A DNA stretch of 64,000 bases, from the NCBI RefSeq assembly GCF_000718985.1, contig NZ_JODL01000010.1, positions 62,001-126,000 of the forward strand, read 5' to 3'. This document shows, in pieces, positions 16,707 to 26,468 of the stretch (position 1 is its first letter; each line of letters starts with the position of its first letter). The notes below the pieces were generated by a model, which saw only the letters and a list, made by a program, of their open reading frames with translations, ran no database searches and was not told where the DNA came from. The translations under genes and the position numbers were made by a program. The stretch is from Streptomyces megasporus (GTDB taxonomy: Bacteria; Actinomycetota; Actinomycetes; Streptomycetales; Streptomycetaceae).

Positions 16707-17177
16707 TCACGTCCCGCCGATGCGGATCGTGCGGCGCTTGCCCCGCGGTGACTTGGGGATGCGCACGGTGAGCACCCCGTCGGCCATCTCGGCCGCCACC
16801 TTGTCGCCGTCGATGTCGTTCGGGACGATGGTGCGGTAGGAGAAGCGGCCGGTCCGGCGGCTGAGCACCTTCCCCTGCTGCTCCTCGTCGAGTTGGCCGG
16901 TGATGTGCAGTTCGTTGCCGTCCAGTTCCACCATCACGTTGTCTCGGGGGATGCCGGGCAGCTCGGCCCGCACCACGTAGGCGTCCTCGGCTTCCTCCTC
17001 CTCGACCATGGGCACCCACGGCCGTTCGCCGGTGGGCATGGTGCCCTGGCGGAAGAAGCGATTCATCTCCCCCCAGAGGTTCTCGAACTCGCTGAGCGGG
17101 TCCCGCCGGCCCCAGCCCGGCTGGTGCCGCGTCGGACCCGGGGCGTTCTCTCCACGCCGTACTGGCATCTTCACCAC
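16707..17177 (-). CDS. small heat-shock protein, Hsp20/alpha-crystallin family
   Basis: 156 residues. The alpha-crystallin domain runs from about VPMVEEEEAEDAYVVRAELP to the end, with the conserved GVLTVRIPKS and ELPGIPRDNV features; it ends in RRTIRIGGT, where IRI is the I-x-I anchor for oligomer assembly. It acts as an ATP-independent holdase for unfolding proteins. GTG 17177 is chosen because GGAGGA lies seven bases upstream; an ATG three codons in is an alternative. No HAIR or CIRCE-type repeat was found upstream. Confidence 0.92.
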   Translation of the reverse strand: MVKMPVRRGENAPGPTRHQPGWGRRDPLSEFENLWGEMNRFFRQGTMPTGERPWVPMVEEEEAEDAYVVRAELPGIPRDNVMVELDGNELHITGQLDEEQQGKVLSRRTGRFSYRTIVPNDIDGDKVAAEMADGVLTVRIPKSPRGKRRTIRIGGT

Positions 17178-17559
17178 TGTTCGTTCCTCCCGGCGCCGTC
17201 TTCGGTCGCGGAGGGCGCCCGGCCGCCCGTACGAGGGGCTGTCGGACGGACGCCCTCCACCGGTGTCGCGCCACGCGGGTATCCGTGATGAACCGACTCA
17301 TTCTCGGTCGAACACCCCCAAGCGCTCCCGAACATGCCCAAACCGTCCGAGCGCGTCCAATGGGCCGCGCGGCCGGGGCGCCGTGGCCGTGGACTGGGCC
17401 ATGGTGGACCGTGCGGGGCGCCGACGGACGGCCGACGGCCCGCCGACAGGGGCTGGGGGAGTTCTGTCGACGGGCCGTCGGCGGGTGACCGGTGGGGGAA
17501 GCCGGTCAGGGGAGGGTGGTCGCGGAGGGCGGCGGAGGCCCGGGATCAGCGGAACGTGA
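17178..17559. other. intergenic region between hsp20 and panB
   Basis: About 380 bases holding the hsp20 promoter (leftward) and the 3' region of panB. No convincing heat-shock operator or gene is visible. The part nearest panB lacks a strong hairpin. Confidence 0.4.
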
Positions 17560-18423
17560 TCAGTGGAAGGAGTGCTCCTCGGCCGGGAACGTGCCGCCGA
17601 CCACGTCCTGCGCGTACTCCCTGGCGGCCTCGCCCAGCGCCTCGCGCAGCTTCGCGTACTGCTTGACGAAGCGCGGCACGCGGCCCGAGGTCAGGCCCGC
17701 CATGTCCGTCCAGACCAGGACCTGCGCGTCGCACCCGGCGCCGGCGCCGATGCCGACGGTCGGGATGTGCAGGGAGCGGGTGACCTCGGCGGCCAGCTCG
17801 GCCGGGACCAGCTCCAGGACGACCGCGAAGGCGCCCGCCTCCTGAGCGGCCTTGGCGTCGCGCAGCAACTGCTGCGCCGCCTCCTCGTCGCGGCCCTGGA
17901 CGTAGTAGCCGCCCAGCGCGTTGACCGACTGCGGGGTCAGGCCCAGGTGGGCCATCACCGGGATGCCGGACTGCACCAGCAGCTCGGTCTGGGGCAGGGA
18001 CCGCTCGCCGCCCTCCAGCTTGATCGCGCCCACGCCCGCCTCCTTCACCAGGCGGGTGGCGTTGCGCAGGGCCTGGACGGGGCCCTCCTGGTAGGCGCCG
18101 AAGGGCAGGTCGGCGACGACCAGCGCCCGCTTGGTGCCGCGGACGACGGCGGCGGAGAGCACGGCCATCTCGTCCATGGTGACCGGGACGGTGCTGTCGT
18201 AGCCGAGGTGGCAGTTGCCCGCCGAGTCCCCGACCAGCAGGACGGGGATGCCCGCCTCGTCGAAGACGGACGCGGTCATCGCGTCGTAGGCGGTGAGCAT
18301 GGGCCATTTCTCGCCGCGCCCCTTGGCGGCGGCCAGGTCCCGGACGGTGATGCGTCGCTGCTGCGTTCCGCCGTACAGCGCCTTGCTCCGGCTGCTGTCG
18401 GTGGCCTGCTGGGCATGCGTCAT
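17560..18423 (-). CDS. panB: 3-methyl-2-oxobutanoate hydroxymethyltransferase
   Basis: 287 residues. First committed step of pantothenate (vitamin B5 / CoA) synthesis: adds a hydroxymethyl group from 5,10-methylene-THF to ketoisovalerate. Metal-binding residues D66 (VGDSAG), D105 (VADLPFG) and E137 (IKLEGG) and substrate K135 are visible, as is [13 protein letters not shown]. Family length is normal apart from about 20 extra N-terminal residues. ATG 18423 has GGGAG eight bases upstream. panC and panD are not adjacent. Confidence 0.96.
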   Translation of the reverse strand: MTHAQQATDSSRSKALYGGTQQRRITVRDLAAAKGRGEKWPMLTAYDAMTASVFDEAGIPVLLVGDSAGNCHLGYDSTVPVTMDEMAVLSAAVVRGTKRALVVADLPFGAYQEGPVQALRNATRLVKEAGVGAIKLEGGERSLPQTELLVQSGIPVMAHLGLTPQSVNALGGYYVQGRDEEAAQQLLRDAKAAQEAGAFAVVLELVPAELAAEVTRSLHIPTVGIGAGAGCDAQVLVWTDMAGLTSGRVPRFVKQYAKLREALGEAAREYAQDVVGGTFPAEEHSFH

Positions 18424-18576
18424 TGCGCTGGCTCCCGTGTGGTCGTCTCGAGGCGCCCTCACGGCGTCCCCGGATCACGTCCATGGTGGCATCCCCGTCG
18501 GGGAGGGGGGAAGGGGGACGGGCACGGCTCACAGGGTTCGGCCGGCGGGATTCGGCCGGACGCGAGGCACGGAGGT

Positions 18577-18597
18577 GATACGAGACGGTTCCGTATC
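18577..18597. promoter_or_regulatory. operator for the MFS-TetR pair
   Basis: GATACG-N9-CGTATC is a perfect 6-bp inverted repeat just upstream of the -10 element TACTCT (18607-18612) and spanning the -35 region. This is the expected binding site of the TetR repressor encoded by the second gene of the operon. Confidence 0.7.
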
Positions 18598-18606
18598 GGA
18601 AAGTTC

Positions 18607-18612
18607 TACTCT
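18607..18612 (+). promoter_or_regulatory. -10 element of the MFS-TetR operon
   Basis: TACTCT lies seven bases before the ATG at 18620 with no Shine-Dalgarno in between, indicating a leaderless mRNA repressed through the palindrome immediately upstream. Confidence 0.5.
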
Positions 18613-18619
18613 GTCCTTT

Positions 18620-20359
18620 ATGACCGAAATGAGTGTCGGGTCCGCGCAGGCACCCGTACCCGAGTCCGTCCGCCGCCGGCGCTGGGCGATCCTGGCCGTG
18701 TTGATGCTCAGCCTGCTGATCGTCGTGCTGGACAACTCGATCCTCAACGTCGCGATGAAGACCATCGCGACCCCGGCCCCCACCGGCCTGGGCGCCACCC
18801 AGAGCCAGTTGGAGTGGGCGATCAACTCCTACACGCTCGTCTTCGCGGGCCTGCTGTTCACCTCGGGCCTGCTGGGCGACCGGTACGGGCGCAAGAGGGT
18901 GCTGCTGTTCGGCTTGGCCGTGTTCGGCGTGGCCTCGGTGCTGGCCGGACTCTCCGACACGCCCGGCGAGCTGATCGCCTACCGTGCGCTGATGGGCTTC
19001 GGCGGCGCCTTCGTGATGCCCTCCACCCTCGCCGTCCTGATGAACGTCTTCGACCGCGAGGAGCAGCCCAAGGCCATCGGCGTCTGGTCGGGCGGCGTCG
19101 GCCTGGCCATCGCCATCGGCCCGATCACCGGCGGCGTGCTCCTGGAGCACTTCTGGTGGGGGTCGGTCTTCCTGGTCAACGTCCCCATCGTGATCGTCGC
19201 CCTGATCGCCATGGCGCTGCTGGTCCCCGAGTCGAGGGACCCCGCGCCCGGCCGGCTGGACCCCCTCGGCGTCCTGCTGACGATCGTCGGCCTGGTGCTG
19301 CTGGTGTACGGCATCATCAAGGGCGGCCAACTCGCCGACTTCACCGATCCCGAGGTGCTGCTCACGGTGGGCGGCGGCCTCGTCGTCCTGGTCGGCTTCG
19401 TGTTCCACGAGAGGCGCAGCGACCACCCGGCCCTCGACGTCCGGCACTTCCGCGACCCCGCCTTCTCGGCGGCCGTCGCCGCCATCGCGCTGGCCTTCTT
19501 CGCGCTGATGGGCGTGACGTTCTTCATGGTCTTCTACACCCAGAGCGTGCGCGGCTACAGCCCGCTCCAGACCGGCCTGCTGATGCTGCCGCTCGCCGCG
19601 TCGCAGTTGTTCTTCTCGCCCCGGGCCCGGCTGGTCGTGGAGCGCTTCGGCATCCGGGCGACGTGCACCGGCGGCATGCTGGTCATCGCCGCCACCATGG
19701 CGTCGTTCCTGCTGTTCGACGCCGACACCCCGATCTGGCTCCTGACGGTGGTCTTCTTCCTCCAGGCCGCCGGGATGGCGCACATCATGACGCCCGCCAC
19801 CGTCGCGGTCATGCAGTCGCTGCCCCGGCGGAAGGCGGGCTCCGGGTCGGCGGTCAACAACATCTTCCGGCAGGTCGGCGGCGCGCTGGGCGTCGCGCTG
19901 CTCGGCTCGCTGCTCTCCGCGGCCTACCGCCGGCGGATCGACGAGGACGTGGCCGCCGTCCCCGGCCTGACGGAGGGCGCGCGCCACGCGGCGGGCGAGT
20001 CCATCGAGGCCACCCTGGCGGCGGCGGACCGGTTGGGCCCGGCGGGCCGGTCCCTGGCCGAACGGGCCGGCGAGGCGTTCGTCCACGCCATGCACGTCAC
20101 GGTCATCGGCTCCGCCTCGATCGCCCTGCTCGGCGCGGTCGTCGTCGCGCTCTTCCTGCCCGGCCGACGGGCGCCCGGGGAGCGGGCCGGCGAGGAGAGG
20201 GAACGGGACACGGAGGAGACGAAGGACGCGGGGGAGACGGAGGACGCGGAGAGCCGGAAGGACGCGGAGGGCGCCGAGGAGTCCGAGGAGTCCGAGGAGG
20301 GCGCCGAGGAGGCCGGTCGGGAACGGAACCCCGTGGAGCCCGTGGAGGCGGAACGGTGA
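18620..20359 (+). CDS. DHA2-type MFS multidrug exporter (EmrB/QacA family)
   Basis: 579 residues with 14 predicted membrane segments. Family motifs include [15 protein letters not shown] in helix 1 (motif D1), [12 protein letters not shown] in loop 2-3 (motif A) and [16 protein letters not shown] in helix 5 (motif C of exporters). It should extrude toxic compounds by proton antiport. The last 65 residues are an unusual Glu/Ala/Arg-rich acidic tail that is probably cytoplasmic. ATG 18620 (an ATG at 18629 is possible). The stop codon overlaps the TetR start (GTGA), so pump and repressor are made from one mRNA. Confidence 0.92.
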   Translation: MTEMSVGSAQAPVPESVRRRRWAILAVLMLSLLIVVLDNSILNVAMKTIATPAPTGLGATQSQLEWAINSYTLVFAGLLFTSGLLGDRYGRKRVLLFGLAVFGVASVLAGLSDTPGELIAYRALMGFGGAFVMPSTLAVLMNVFDREEQPKAIGVWSGGVGLAIAIGPITGGVLLEHFWWGSVFLVNVPIVIVALIAMALLVPESRDPAPGRLDPLGVLLTIVGLVLLVYGIIKGGQLADFTDPEVLLTVGGGLVVLVGFVFHERRSDHPALDVRHFRDPAFSAAVAAIALAFFALMGVTFFMVFYTQSVRGYSPLQTGLLMLPLAASQLFFSPRARLVVERFGIRATCTGGMLVIAATMASFLLFDADTPIWLLTVVFFLQAAGMAHIMTPATVAVMQSLPRRKAGSGSAVNNIFRQVGGALGVALLGSLLSAAYRRRIDEDVAAVPGLTEGARHAAGESIEATLAAADRLGPAGRSLAERAGEAFVHAMHVTVIGSASIALLGAVVVALFLPGRRAPGERAGEERERDTEETKDAGETEDAESRKDAEGAEESEESEEGAEEAGRERNPVEPVEAER

Positions 20360-20976
20360 CCGAATCCGAGGCGGAGGCCCGCGGCGCGCGGCCTGCCGCC
20401 CGCGGCAGGCCGCGCAGCGCCGCTGCGGACCGGGCGATCGTCGAGGCCGTCCTGCGCCTGCTGGAGCGGGGCGTCGGCGTCGACGCGCTGTCCATGGAGG
20501 GCATAGCCCGGGAGGCGGGGGTCGGCAAGGCGACCGTCTACCGCCGTTGGTCCGGCAAGGACGCCCTGCTGCTGGACGTCATGCGCACCCTGGAGGAACC
20601 CCCGGACGAGGTGCGCGGCGAATCCGTCCGCGACGATCTGGTGGACATTCTGGAGCGACTGCGACAACGGGGCCTGGCCAAACGGAACTCCGCGATCCTG
20701 CGGGCCATGACCAGCCATTTCCACAGTCACCCCAGGCTGTGGCAGGAGTACCACGACACCGTGATCCGCGCGCGGCGCGACCTGCTGCACTCGGTGCTGC
20801 GGCGCGGCATGGCCCGCGGCGAGATCCGCGCCGACCTGGACGTGGAACTGCTGGGCGAGCTGTTCATCGGGCCGATGCTGTCACGGGCGCTGCTGCGCGC
20901 ATGGGCGGAGTTGCCCGAGGGGTTGGCGGAACGGATCGTGGACGGCGTGCTGGAAGGGGCGCGTCCGCGCGAGTGA
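20356..20976 (+). CDS. TetR-family repressor of the MFS exporter
   Basis: 206 residues. N-terminal HTH from [13 protein letters not shown] to [19 protein letters not shown]; the C-terminal region is of the TetR_C_11-type with [19 protein letters not shown] 20356 overlaps the exporter stop codon by four bases. Autoregulation with the exporter through the GATACG-N9-CGTATC palindrome is the simplest model; the inducer is probably an exported compound. Confidence 0.92.
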   Translation: MTESEAEARGARPAARGRPRSAAADRAIVEAVLRLLERGVGVDALSMEGIAREAGVGKATVYRRWSGKDALLLDVMRTLEEPPDEVRGESVRDDLVDILERLRQRGLAKRNSAILRAMTSHFHSHPRLWQEYHDTVIRARRDLLHSVLRRGMARGEIRADLDVELLGELFIGPMLSRALLRAWAELPEGLAERIVDGVLEGARPRE

Positions 20977-21311
20977 ACCGGAGACGGCCGGAACGCGGTG
21001 GGACGACACGGTGGGACGACGCGGCGAAAAGGCGTCGCCCGACCATGGGCGCCGATCCGCCCCCGACGCGCCGATGGTGTCCGGTTCACCCGTTGTGCCC
21101 GTGGTGCGGACGCCGGAATGTGCGCGTTTCGTTACAGTGGCGGGGTGCCGCCGGGGGTCAGGAACCCGCCGCCCGACCGTATTCGTCCTGGCAGACGTAC
21201 CGGCGTGCGGGCCGCTCGGCGCGGTCGGCACGCCTCGAAGGGCAGGACCGGTCGCCGTCCGGAACGCCGAGCCGGGCGGCGGGCCGTGGCGATGGCAAGT
21301 GAGGACGGCGG
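20977..21311. other. intergenic region upstream of the EEP protein
   Basis: 335 bases without an evident gene. A GTTACAGT segment near 21133-21140 contains a TACAGT -10-like hexamer for the rightward gene; no clear -35 was found. Confidence 0.35.
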
Positions 21312-22358
21312 ATGGCACGGGCGTACACGACGGAGGCGGACACGGAGCCGGGGCGGAACGGGACGGACCGGCGGTCCGGTTCCACATCCCCCGCCGTCGC
21401 CCGGGCCCGGCGCGCGATCGCCCGCCTGAACGGCGACGGGTGGTGGCGGCGCGGCCGGCTCATCGCACTGCTCGCCGTGGCGCTCGCCCTGGTGATGGCC
21501 CTGCACGCGCGGGTGCCCAACCGGATCGGCAACCTGGGCAGTCTGCTGGAGACCTTCCTGCCGTGGGTGGGACTGGCGATTCCGGTGCTGCTCCTGGCCG
21601 CCGTGCTGCGCCGCTCGGCCACCGGGCTCGTCGCGCTGCTGCTGCCCGTGCTGGTCTGGGTGGACATGTTCGGCGGTCTGATCACCGACAAGCGGGGCAC
21701 GGGCGGCGATCTGACGGTCGTCACCCACAACGTCAGCGCCGGCAACCCCGACCCCGCGGGCACGGCACGCCGGTTGGCGGAGTCCGGCGCCGAGGTGGTG
21801 GCCCTGCAGGAACTGCCCGGTCGGTCGGTGGCGGAGTACGAGGAGGCGTTGGAGGACGCCTATCCCCACCACACCGTGCAGGGCACGGTCGGCCTGTGGA
21901 GCAAGTACCCGCTCGACGACGCCGAGCCGGTGGACATCGGGATCGGCTGGACCCGGGCGATGCGCGCCACCGTGACCACGCCGCGCGGGGACGTCGCCGT
22001 CTACGGCGCGCACCTGCCGTCGGTGCGGGTGAGGTTCGAGGCCGGGTTCACCGCCCGTCAGCGGGACATGGCCGCCGACCTGTTGGGCGAGGCCATCGCA
22101 CGGGAACCGATCGACCGGGTCGTGCTGCTGGGCGACCTCAACGGGACGATGAACGACCGGGCGCTGGCGTCCGTCACCTCCCAGATGCGCTCCACACAGG
22201 GCGCGGCGGGCAACGGCTTCGGCTTCAGTTGGCCCGCGTCGTTCCCGATGACCCGGATCGACCAGATCATGGTCAAGGGGGTCGAGCCGGTGTCGTCGTG
22301 GACGCTGCCGCCGACCGGGAGCGACCACCTGCCGCTCGCGGCGTCGGTGAGTTGGTAG
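21312..22358 (+). CDS. membrane-anchored endonuclease/exonuclease/phosphatase family protein
   Basis: 348 residues. Three hydrophobic helices (about 48-120) anchor the protein, followed by an extracytoplasmic EEP domain: VVTHNVSAGN, catalytic glutamate in VALQELPG, GAHLPSV, the GDLNGT metal site and terminal GSDHLPL (catalytic Asp-His). Members cleave nucleic acid phosphodiesters or dephosphorylate lipids; the extracellular position suggests nutrient scavenging, but the substrate is unknown. ATG 21312 has GAGGA upstream. A strong terminator follows. Confidence 0.9.
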   Translation: MARAYTTEADTEPGRNGTDRRSGSTSPAVARARRAIARLNGDGWWRRGRLIALLAVALALVMALHARVPNRIGNLGSLLETFLPWVGLAIPVLLLAAVLRRSATGLVALLLPVLVWVDMFGGLITDKRGTGGDLTVVTHNVSAGNPDPAGTARRLAESGAEVVALQELPGRSVAEYEEALEDAYPHHTVQGTVGLWSKYPLDDAEPVDIGIGWTRAMRATVTTPRGDVAVYGAHLPSVRVRFEAGFTARQRDMAADLLGEAIAREPIDRVVLLGDLNGTMNDRALASVTSQMRSTQGAAGNGFGFSWPASFPMTRIDQIMVKGVEPVSSWTLPPTGSDHLPLAASVSW

Positions 22359-22393
22359 CGCGAGGTTCTGGAGAACCGAACTCTTCGACGTCG

Positions 22394-22430
22394 AGAGGAC
22401 GACCTGCCCGACGAGGGTGGGTCGTCCTCT
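22394..22430 (+). terminator. terminator after the EEP gene
   Basis: AGAGGACGACC / GGTCGTCCTCT, a perfect 11-bp stem followed by GTTTCATT. Confidence 0.85.
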
Positions 22431-22488
22431 GTTTCATTGGAGTTTCACGAATCCCCTCTGTCTTCTGCTGGTTGTAGCACGGCTGTCA

Positions 22489-22517
22489 CCTTTTTGTTTT
22501 GTGCAGGAACAAAAAGG
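22489..22517. promoter_or_regulatory. AT-rich perfect inverted repeat upstream of MFS gene
   Basis: CCTTTTTGTT-N9-AACAAAAAGG is a perfect 10-bp inverted repeat, strikingly AT-rich in this genome, 84 bp before the ATG at 22601. It may be a repressor operator or an RNA hairpin in the leader. Confidence 0.6.
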
Positions 22518-22600
22518 CTGCGAGACTGGAGGCCGTTCGGAGCGCACCGGCTCCGTCCCTCTCCCTCGGCCACCACCTCTTCGCATCGAAAGGCCCATCC

Positions 22601-23836
22601 ATGCCCTTGGCCCTGCTCGCACTGGCAGTCGCGGCCTTCGGGATCGGCACCACCGAGTTCGTGATGATGGGCCTGCTGCCCAACGTCGCCGACGACTTGG
22701 GCGTCTCCGTGCCCACCGCCGGTCACCTCGTCTCCGCCTACGCCCTCGGGGTCGTCGTCGGCGCCCCCCTCCTGGCCGCCGTCGGCGTCCGCGTCCCGCG
22801 CCGGCGCATGTTGATCGCGCTGATGGGCCTGTTCACCCTCGGCAACCTCGCCTCCGCCCTCGCCCCCGACTACGGCACGCTGCTGGCCGGGCGGGTGCTG
22901 TCCGGACTGCCGCACGGCGCGTTCTTCGGTGTCGGCGCGGTCGTCGCCGCCCGCCTGGTCCGGGAGGGACGGCAGGCGCGGGCCGTGGCCACGATGTTCC
23001 TCGGCCTGACCGTCGCCAACATCGTCGGCGTCCCCCTGGGCACGGCGCTCGGACAGCAACTGGGCTGGCGCGCCACCTTCCTGGTCGTCACGGCGATCGG
23101 CCTGGCCGCCATGGGCGCGCTGGCGACGCTGGTGCCGCACCTGCCGCTGGAGCGGCGAGGCGGCGGCGTGAGCCGCGAACTGCGCCGGGAAATAAGGGCC
23201 TTGGGAGACCGTCAGGTGCTGCTGGGCCTGCTGACGGCCGTCTTCGGATTCGCGGGCGTCTTCGCCCTCTACAGCTACCTCGCGTCGATGGTCACCGAGG
23301 TCACGGGCCTGACCGAGGCGTCGGTGACGGTCGTCCTGGCCCTCTTCGGCGTGGGCATGACGCTGGGCGCGCTGGCCGCCGGGCCGCTGACCGACCGGGC
23401 GCCGAGGCCCACGCTCTACGGCGCGCTGGGAGCCCTGGCACTCGTGCTGGTGGCCTTCCGCTTCACGGTGCACGTGCCGTGGGCGGCCCTGGCGACCGTG
23501 GTGGTGATCGGCGCGGTGGGATTCATGACCACCACACCGTTGCAGATGCTCGTGATGGAGAAGGCCCGCCACGCGCCCACGCTCGCCGCGGCCTCCAACC
23601 ACTCCGCGTTCAACCTGGCGAACGCGGGCGGCGCGTGGGCCGGCGGCACGGCCATCGCGGCGGGCTGGGGCTGGACGTCCCCGACGCTGGTGGGCGCGGC
23701 GCTGGCGGCGGTGGGCCTGGCGATCGCGGTGGTGGCCGGAGCGCTGGACGGCCGGGGCGGCCGTGGGGCGTCGGTGCGGCGGTCCCGGGTGGTCGCCCGC
23801 GGGGTGGGCGCCCGGGACGGGGTCGGCGTCGGCTGA
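22601..23836 (+). CDS. MFS transporter, DHA1 (arabinose-efflux/drug exporter) family
   Basis: 411 residues, 12 membrane segments. The helix 1 motif GIGTTEFVMMGLLPNVA, the helix 4-5 sequence LSGLPHGAFFGVGAVVAA and VPRRRMLIALMGLF match the DHA1 exporters related to AraJ and chloramphenicol-efflux pumps. Likely exports a drug or sugar-like compound. ATG 22601 has AAAGG eight bases upstream; the frame is open back to a TTG at 22499, but that part reads through the inverted repeat and lacks family similarity. Convergent with nadE. Confidence 0.88.
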   Translation: MPLALLALAVAAFGIGTTEFVMMGLLPNVADDLGVSVPTAGHLVSAYALGVVVGAPLLAAVGVRVPRRRMLIALMGLFTLGNLASALAPDYGTLLAGRVLSGLPHGAFFGVGAVVAARLVREGRQARAVATMFLGLTVANIVGVPLGTALGQQLGWRATFLVVTAIGLAAMGALATLVPHLPLERRGGGVSRELRREIRALGDRQVLLGLLTAVFGFAGVFALYSYLASMVTEVTGLTEASVTVVLALFGVGMTLGALAAGPLTDRAPRPTLYGALGALALVLVAFRFTVHVPWAALATVVVIGAVGFMTTTPLQMLVMEKARHAPTLAAASNHSAFNLANAGGAWAGGTAIAAGWGWTSPTLVGAALAAVGLAIAVVAGALDGRGGRGASVRRSRVVARGVGARDGVGVG

Positions 23837-23908
23837 GGTCGGCCGCCCGCGAGCCGAGTCGGGCGGGCGCGTGCGCCGGCGTCCGTCGCGGACGGTGCCG
23901 GCAGCGGC

Positions 23909-23944
23909 GACGGCGGGCGCCCCCGCGTGGGGGCGCCCGCCGTC
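23909..23944. terminator. bidirectional terminator
   Basis: A perfect 16-bp GC-rich stem (GACGGCGGGCGCCCCC and complement) with the tetraloop GCGT, between convergent MFS and nadE genes. Confidence 0.85.
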
Positions 23945-23959
23945 GTGGGCAAGCCGGTG

Positions 23960-25714
23960 TCAGCCGGTCTCGCGCCAGCGGTTGGTGATCGGCAGGCGCC
24001 GGTCCTTGCCGAAGCCCTTGGCCGAGATCTTCGTGCCCGGCGGGTACTGCCGCCGCTTGTACTCGGCGGTGTCCGTCATCCGCAGGACCCGGGTGACGGT
24101 CTCCGCGTCGAAGCCCCGGGCGATGATCTCCTCGCGCCCCAGGTCCCGGTCGACGTACAGCTCCAGAATCCGGTCCAGCACGTCGTAGTCGGGGAGGGAG
24201 TCGGCGTCCACCTGGCCGGGACGGAGCTCGGCGCTCGGCGGCTTGGTGATGGAGTTCTCCGGGATGGGCGGGGTCTCGCCACGCTCGGCCGCCGCCTTGT
24301 TCCGCCAGCGGGCGATGCTGTAGACGGTCGTCTTGTAGACGTCCTTGATCGGGCCGTACGCGCCCACCGAATCGCCGTAGAGGGTGGAGTAGCCGCAGGC
24401 GAGCTCGGACTTGTTGCCCGGCGCGAGGACGATGTGGCCCTCCTGGTTGGAGATGGCCATCAACAGCGTGCCGCGCAGCCGGGCCTGGAGGTTCTCCTCG
24501 GCGAGCCCGGTGAGGCGCAGCGCGTCCATGTAGGCGTCGAACATCGGACCGATCGGCACGGTCCGGAAGTTGAGGCCGGTGCGCCGCGCCAGGTCCGCGG
24601 CGTCGTCCTTGGAGTGCTCCGAGGAGTAGCGCGAGGGCATGGAGACGCCGTACACGTTCTCCGGCCCGATCGCGTCGCAGGCGATGGCCGCCACGAGAGC
24701 GGAGTCGATGCCGCCGGAGAGACCGACGAGCACCGAGCGGAAGCCGTTCTTCACCACATACGCGCGCAGGCCGGTGACCAGGGCGGTGTAGACCTCCTCG
24801 TCGTCGTCCATGCGCGGCGCCTCCGCACCGGTGACCCGCTGCTCGTACGGGGGCAGCGGATCGGCCGAGATGATCCGGTGGTCGACGCGCAGACCGTCGG
24901 CGACGTTCCCCGACGGCGGCGTGGCCGCGGCGGCGGGCAGGTCGAGGTCGAGGACGACGCAGCCCTCCTCGAACTGCGGGGCCCGCGCGATCACCTCGCC
25001 GTCGCGGTCCACGACGATCGAGTCGCCGTCGAAGACCAGGTCGTCCTGACCGCCGACCATCGCCAGGTAGGCGGTGGTGCAGCCCGCCTCCCGGGCACGG
25101 CGACGCACCAGGTCGAGGCGGACGTCGTCCTTGTTCCGCTCGTAGGGGGAGGCGTTGATCGACAGCAGCAGACCCGCCCCGGCGGCGCGGGTCGCGGGCA
25201 CCCGACCGCCGTCCTGCCACAGGTCCTCGCAGATCGCCAGCGCCACGTCCACCCCGTGCACCCGGATCACGGGCAGCGTCTCGCCGGGGACGAAGTAGCG
25301 GAACTCGTCGAAGACCCCGTAGTTGGGGAGGTGGTGCTTGGCGTACGTCAGCACGACCTCGCCGCGGTGCAGCACGGCCCCCGCGTTCCGCGGGGCGCCG
25401 GCGGGCCGGCCGTAGCGGGGCCGGTCCTCCTCCGCCCGGTCGAGGTAGCCGACCACCACGGGCAGTTCGCCCAGGCCCTCGTCCGCCAGGCGTCCGGCCA
25501 GGGCGGTGAGCGCGGCCCGGCTCGCGTGGACGAAGGACGGCCGCAGGGCCAGATCCTCCACGGGGTAGCCGGTGAGCACCATCTCGGGGAACGCCACGAG
25601 GTGCGCCCCCTGCTCGGCGGAGTGCCGCGTCCAGCGGACGACCGCGTCCGCGTTCCCGGCGAGGTCGCCGACGGTGGAGTCGATCTGGTTCAGGGCGAGT
25701 CGTAGCTGAGGCAC
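23960..25714 (-). CDS. nadE: glutamine-dependent NAD+ synthetase
   Basis: 584 residues. Converts deamido-NAD to NAD using ammonia from glutamine. The N-terminal nitrilase-fold glutaminase has its E-K-C triad at E44 (FPEMVLTGY), K126 (YAKHHLPNYG) and C162 (AICEDLW). The C-terminal synthetase contains the P-loop SGGIDSA at about 332 and APGNKSELACGY. Length is that of the shorter glutaminase-fused bacterial form rather than the 680-residue mycobacterial type. GTG 25714 chosen; the domain starts immediately (PQLRLALNQID). Confidence 0.96.
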   Translation of the reverse strand: MPQLRLALNQIDSTVGDLAGNADAVVRWTRHSAEQGAHLVAFPEMVLTGYPVEDLALRPSFVHASRAALTALAGRLADEGLGELPVVVGYLDRAEEDRPRYGRPAGAPRNAGAVLHRGEVVLTYAKHHLPNYGVFDEFRYFVPGETLPVIRVHGVDVALAICEDLWQDGGRVPATRAAGAGLLLSINASPYERNKDDVRLDLVRRRAREAGCTTAYLAMVGGQDDLVFDGDSIVVDRDGEVIARAPQFEEGCVVLDLDLPAAAATPPSGNVADGLRVDHRIISADPLPPYEQRVTGAEAPRMDDDEEVYTALVTGLRAYVVKNGFRSVLVGLSGGIDSALVAAIACDAIGPENVYGVSMPSRYSSEHSKDDAADLARRTGLNFRTVPIGPMFDAYMDALRLTGLAEENLQARLRGTLLMAISNQEGHIVLAPGNKSELACGYSTLYGDSVGAYGPIKDVYKTTVYSIARWRNKAAAERGETPPIPENSITKPPSAELRPGQVDADSLPDYDVLDRILELYVDRDLGREEIIARGFDAETVTRVLRMTDTAEYKRRQYPPGTKISAKGFGKDRRLPITNRWRETG

Positions 25715-25877
25715 ACGGTCAGTCTAATCGTCTGACTGACGCGATACCGGGAAGCGGTGGACCGCCCTTCCGCGGAACCGTGTTCGCCCCGTTCGAGTGA
25801 ATGCCTCGGAACGGGGCACGGCACGCGGCACCGCCCTACGATGATGGCCTCGACCACCGGCCGTCAGGAGGAACGCC

Positions 25878-26468
25878 ATGTCCGCCGCAGCAGTCGAGCA
25901 CCCCTGCGACGACGCGCCGAATCTGCTGGAGGAAGCCGAGGAGCTCTCCCGGAAGCTGCCCGGCTACCGCGTCGAGATCATCGGGGGAGAAATCACCGTG
26001 ACGCCACCCGCCGACATGCGCCACGCGAGGGCACTGACCGAGCTGACCTTCGCTTTCGCGGGTCTGCACACTCAGGAGACGTGGGTGGTCCAAGCCGTGG
26101 GCGTCTGGTTGCCCGACGGTCCCTTCGACTACGCGGTTCCCGACCTGGCCGTGGTCGACGCCGACTTCGACGACCACCGTGCCGAGCACAACTGCCACGA
26201 CCCGGCGGTCTTCCGGCTGGTCCTGGAGGTCACCTCCTCCAACTACGGCAACGACCTGAAGAAGAAGGTCACCGCCTATGCGATCGCCGGTATCCCGGTC
26301 TATGTCATCGCCGACCGCCGCAACCGACGCGTCCACGTGCTCACCGAGCCCGAGTACGGGGAGTACCGGGTGCACGCCGTGCATCCGCCGGGGGAGTCCT
26401 TCACCCTGCCCGCGTCCGTCGGGGCCGAGGTGACGCTGGAGGTGGACCGGGTGCTCGGTCTGGGCTGA
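25878..26468 (+). CDS. Uma2 family (PD-(D/E)XK nuclease-fold) protein
   Basis: 196 residues. The DUF820/Uma2 fold is shown by EIIGGEITVTPP, the PDLAVVDADFDD segment, VLEVTSSN with the downstream lysine pair, and GIPVYVIADRRNRRVHV. The D...E-x-T/S...K arrangement is the nuclease-like active site. Uma2 proteins are numerous in Streptomyces and their cellular role is unsettled. ATG 25878 has AGGAGGA at ideal spacing. The ORF ends about 10-15 residues earlier than many relatives. Confidence 0.9.
   Translation: MSAAAVEHPCDDAPNLLEEAEELSRKLPGYRVEIIGGEITVTPPADMRHARALTELTFAFAGLHTQETWVVQAVGVWLPDGPFDYAVPDLAVVDADFDDHRAEHNCHDPAVFRLVLEVTSSNYGNDLKKKVTAYAIAGIPVYVIADRRNRRVHVLTEPEYGEYRVHAVHPPGESFTLPASVGAEVTLEVDRVLGLG

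Noticed and set aside
17178..17320. HAIR, CIRCE or RheA operator for hsp20
   Set aside because: No CTTGAGT-N7-ACTCAAG, TTAGCACTC or TGTCATC-type palindrome could be found.
17563..20976. 1137-residue plus-strand frame over panB and the exporter
   Set aside because: Shadow of panB on the other strand and of the exporter in another frame; only its last part is the real TetR gene in the same frame.
22499..22600. Upstream start (TTG 22499) for the MFS gene
   Set aside because: Would read the inverted repeat as protein and adds 34 residues with no family match, whereas ATG 22601 gives the expected first helix.
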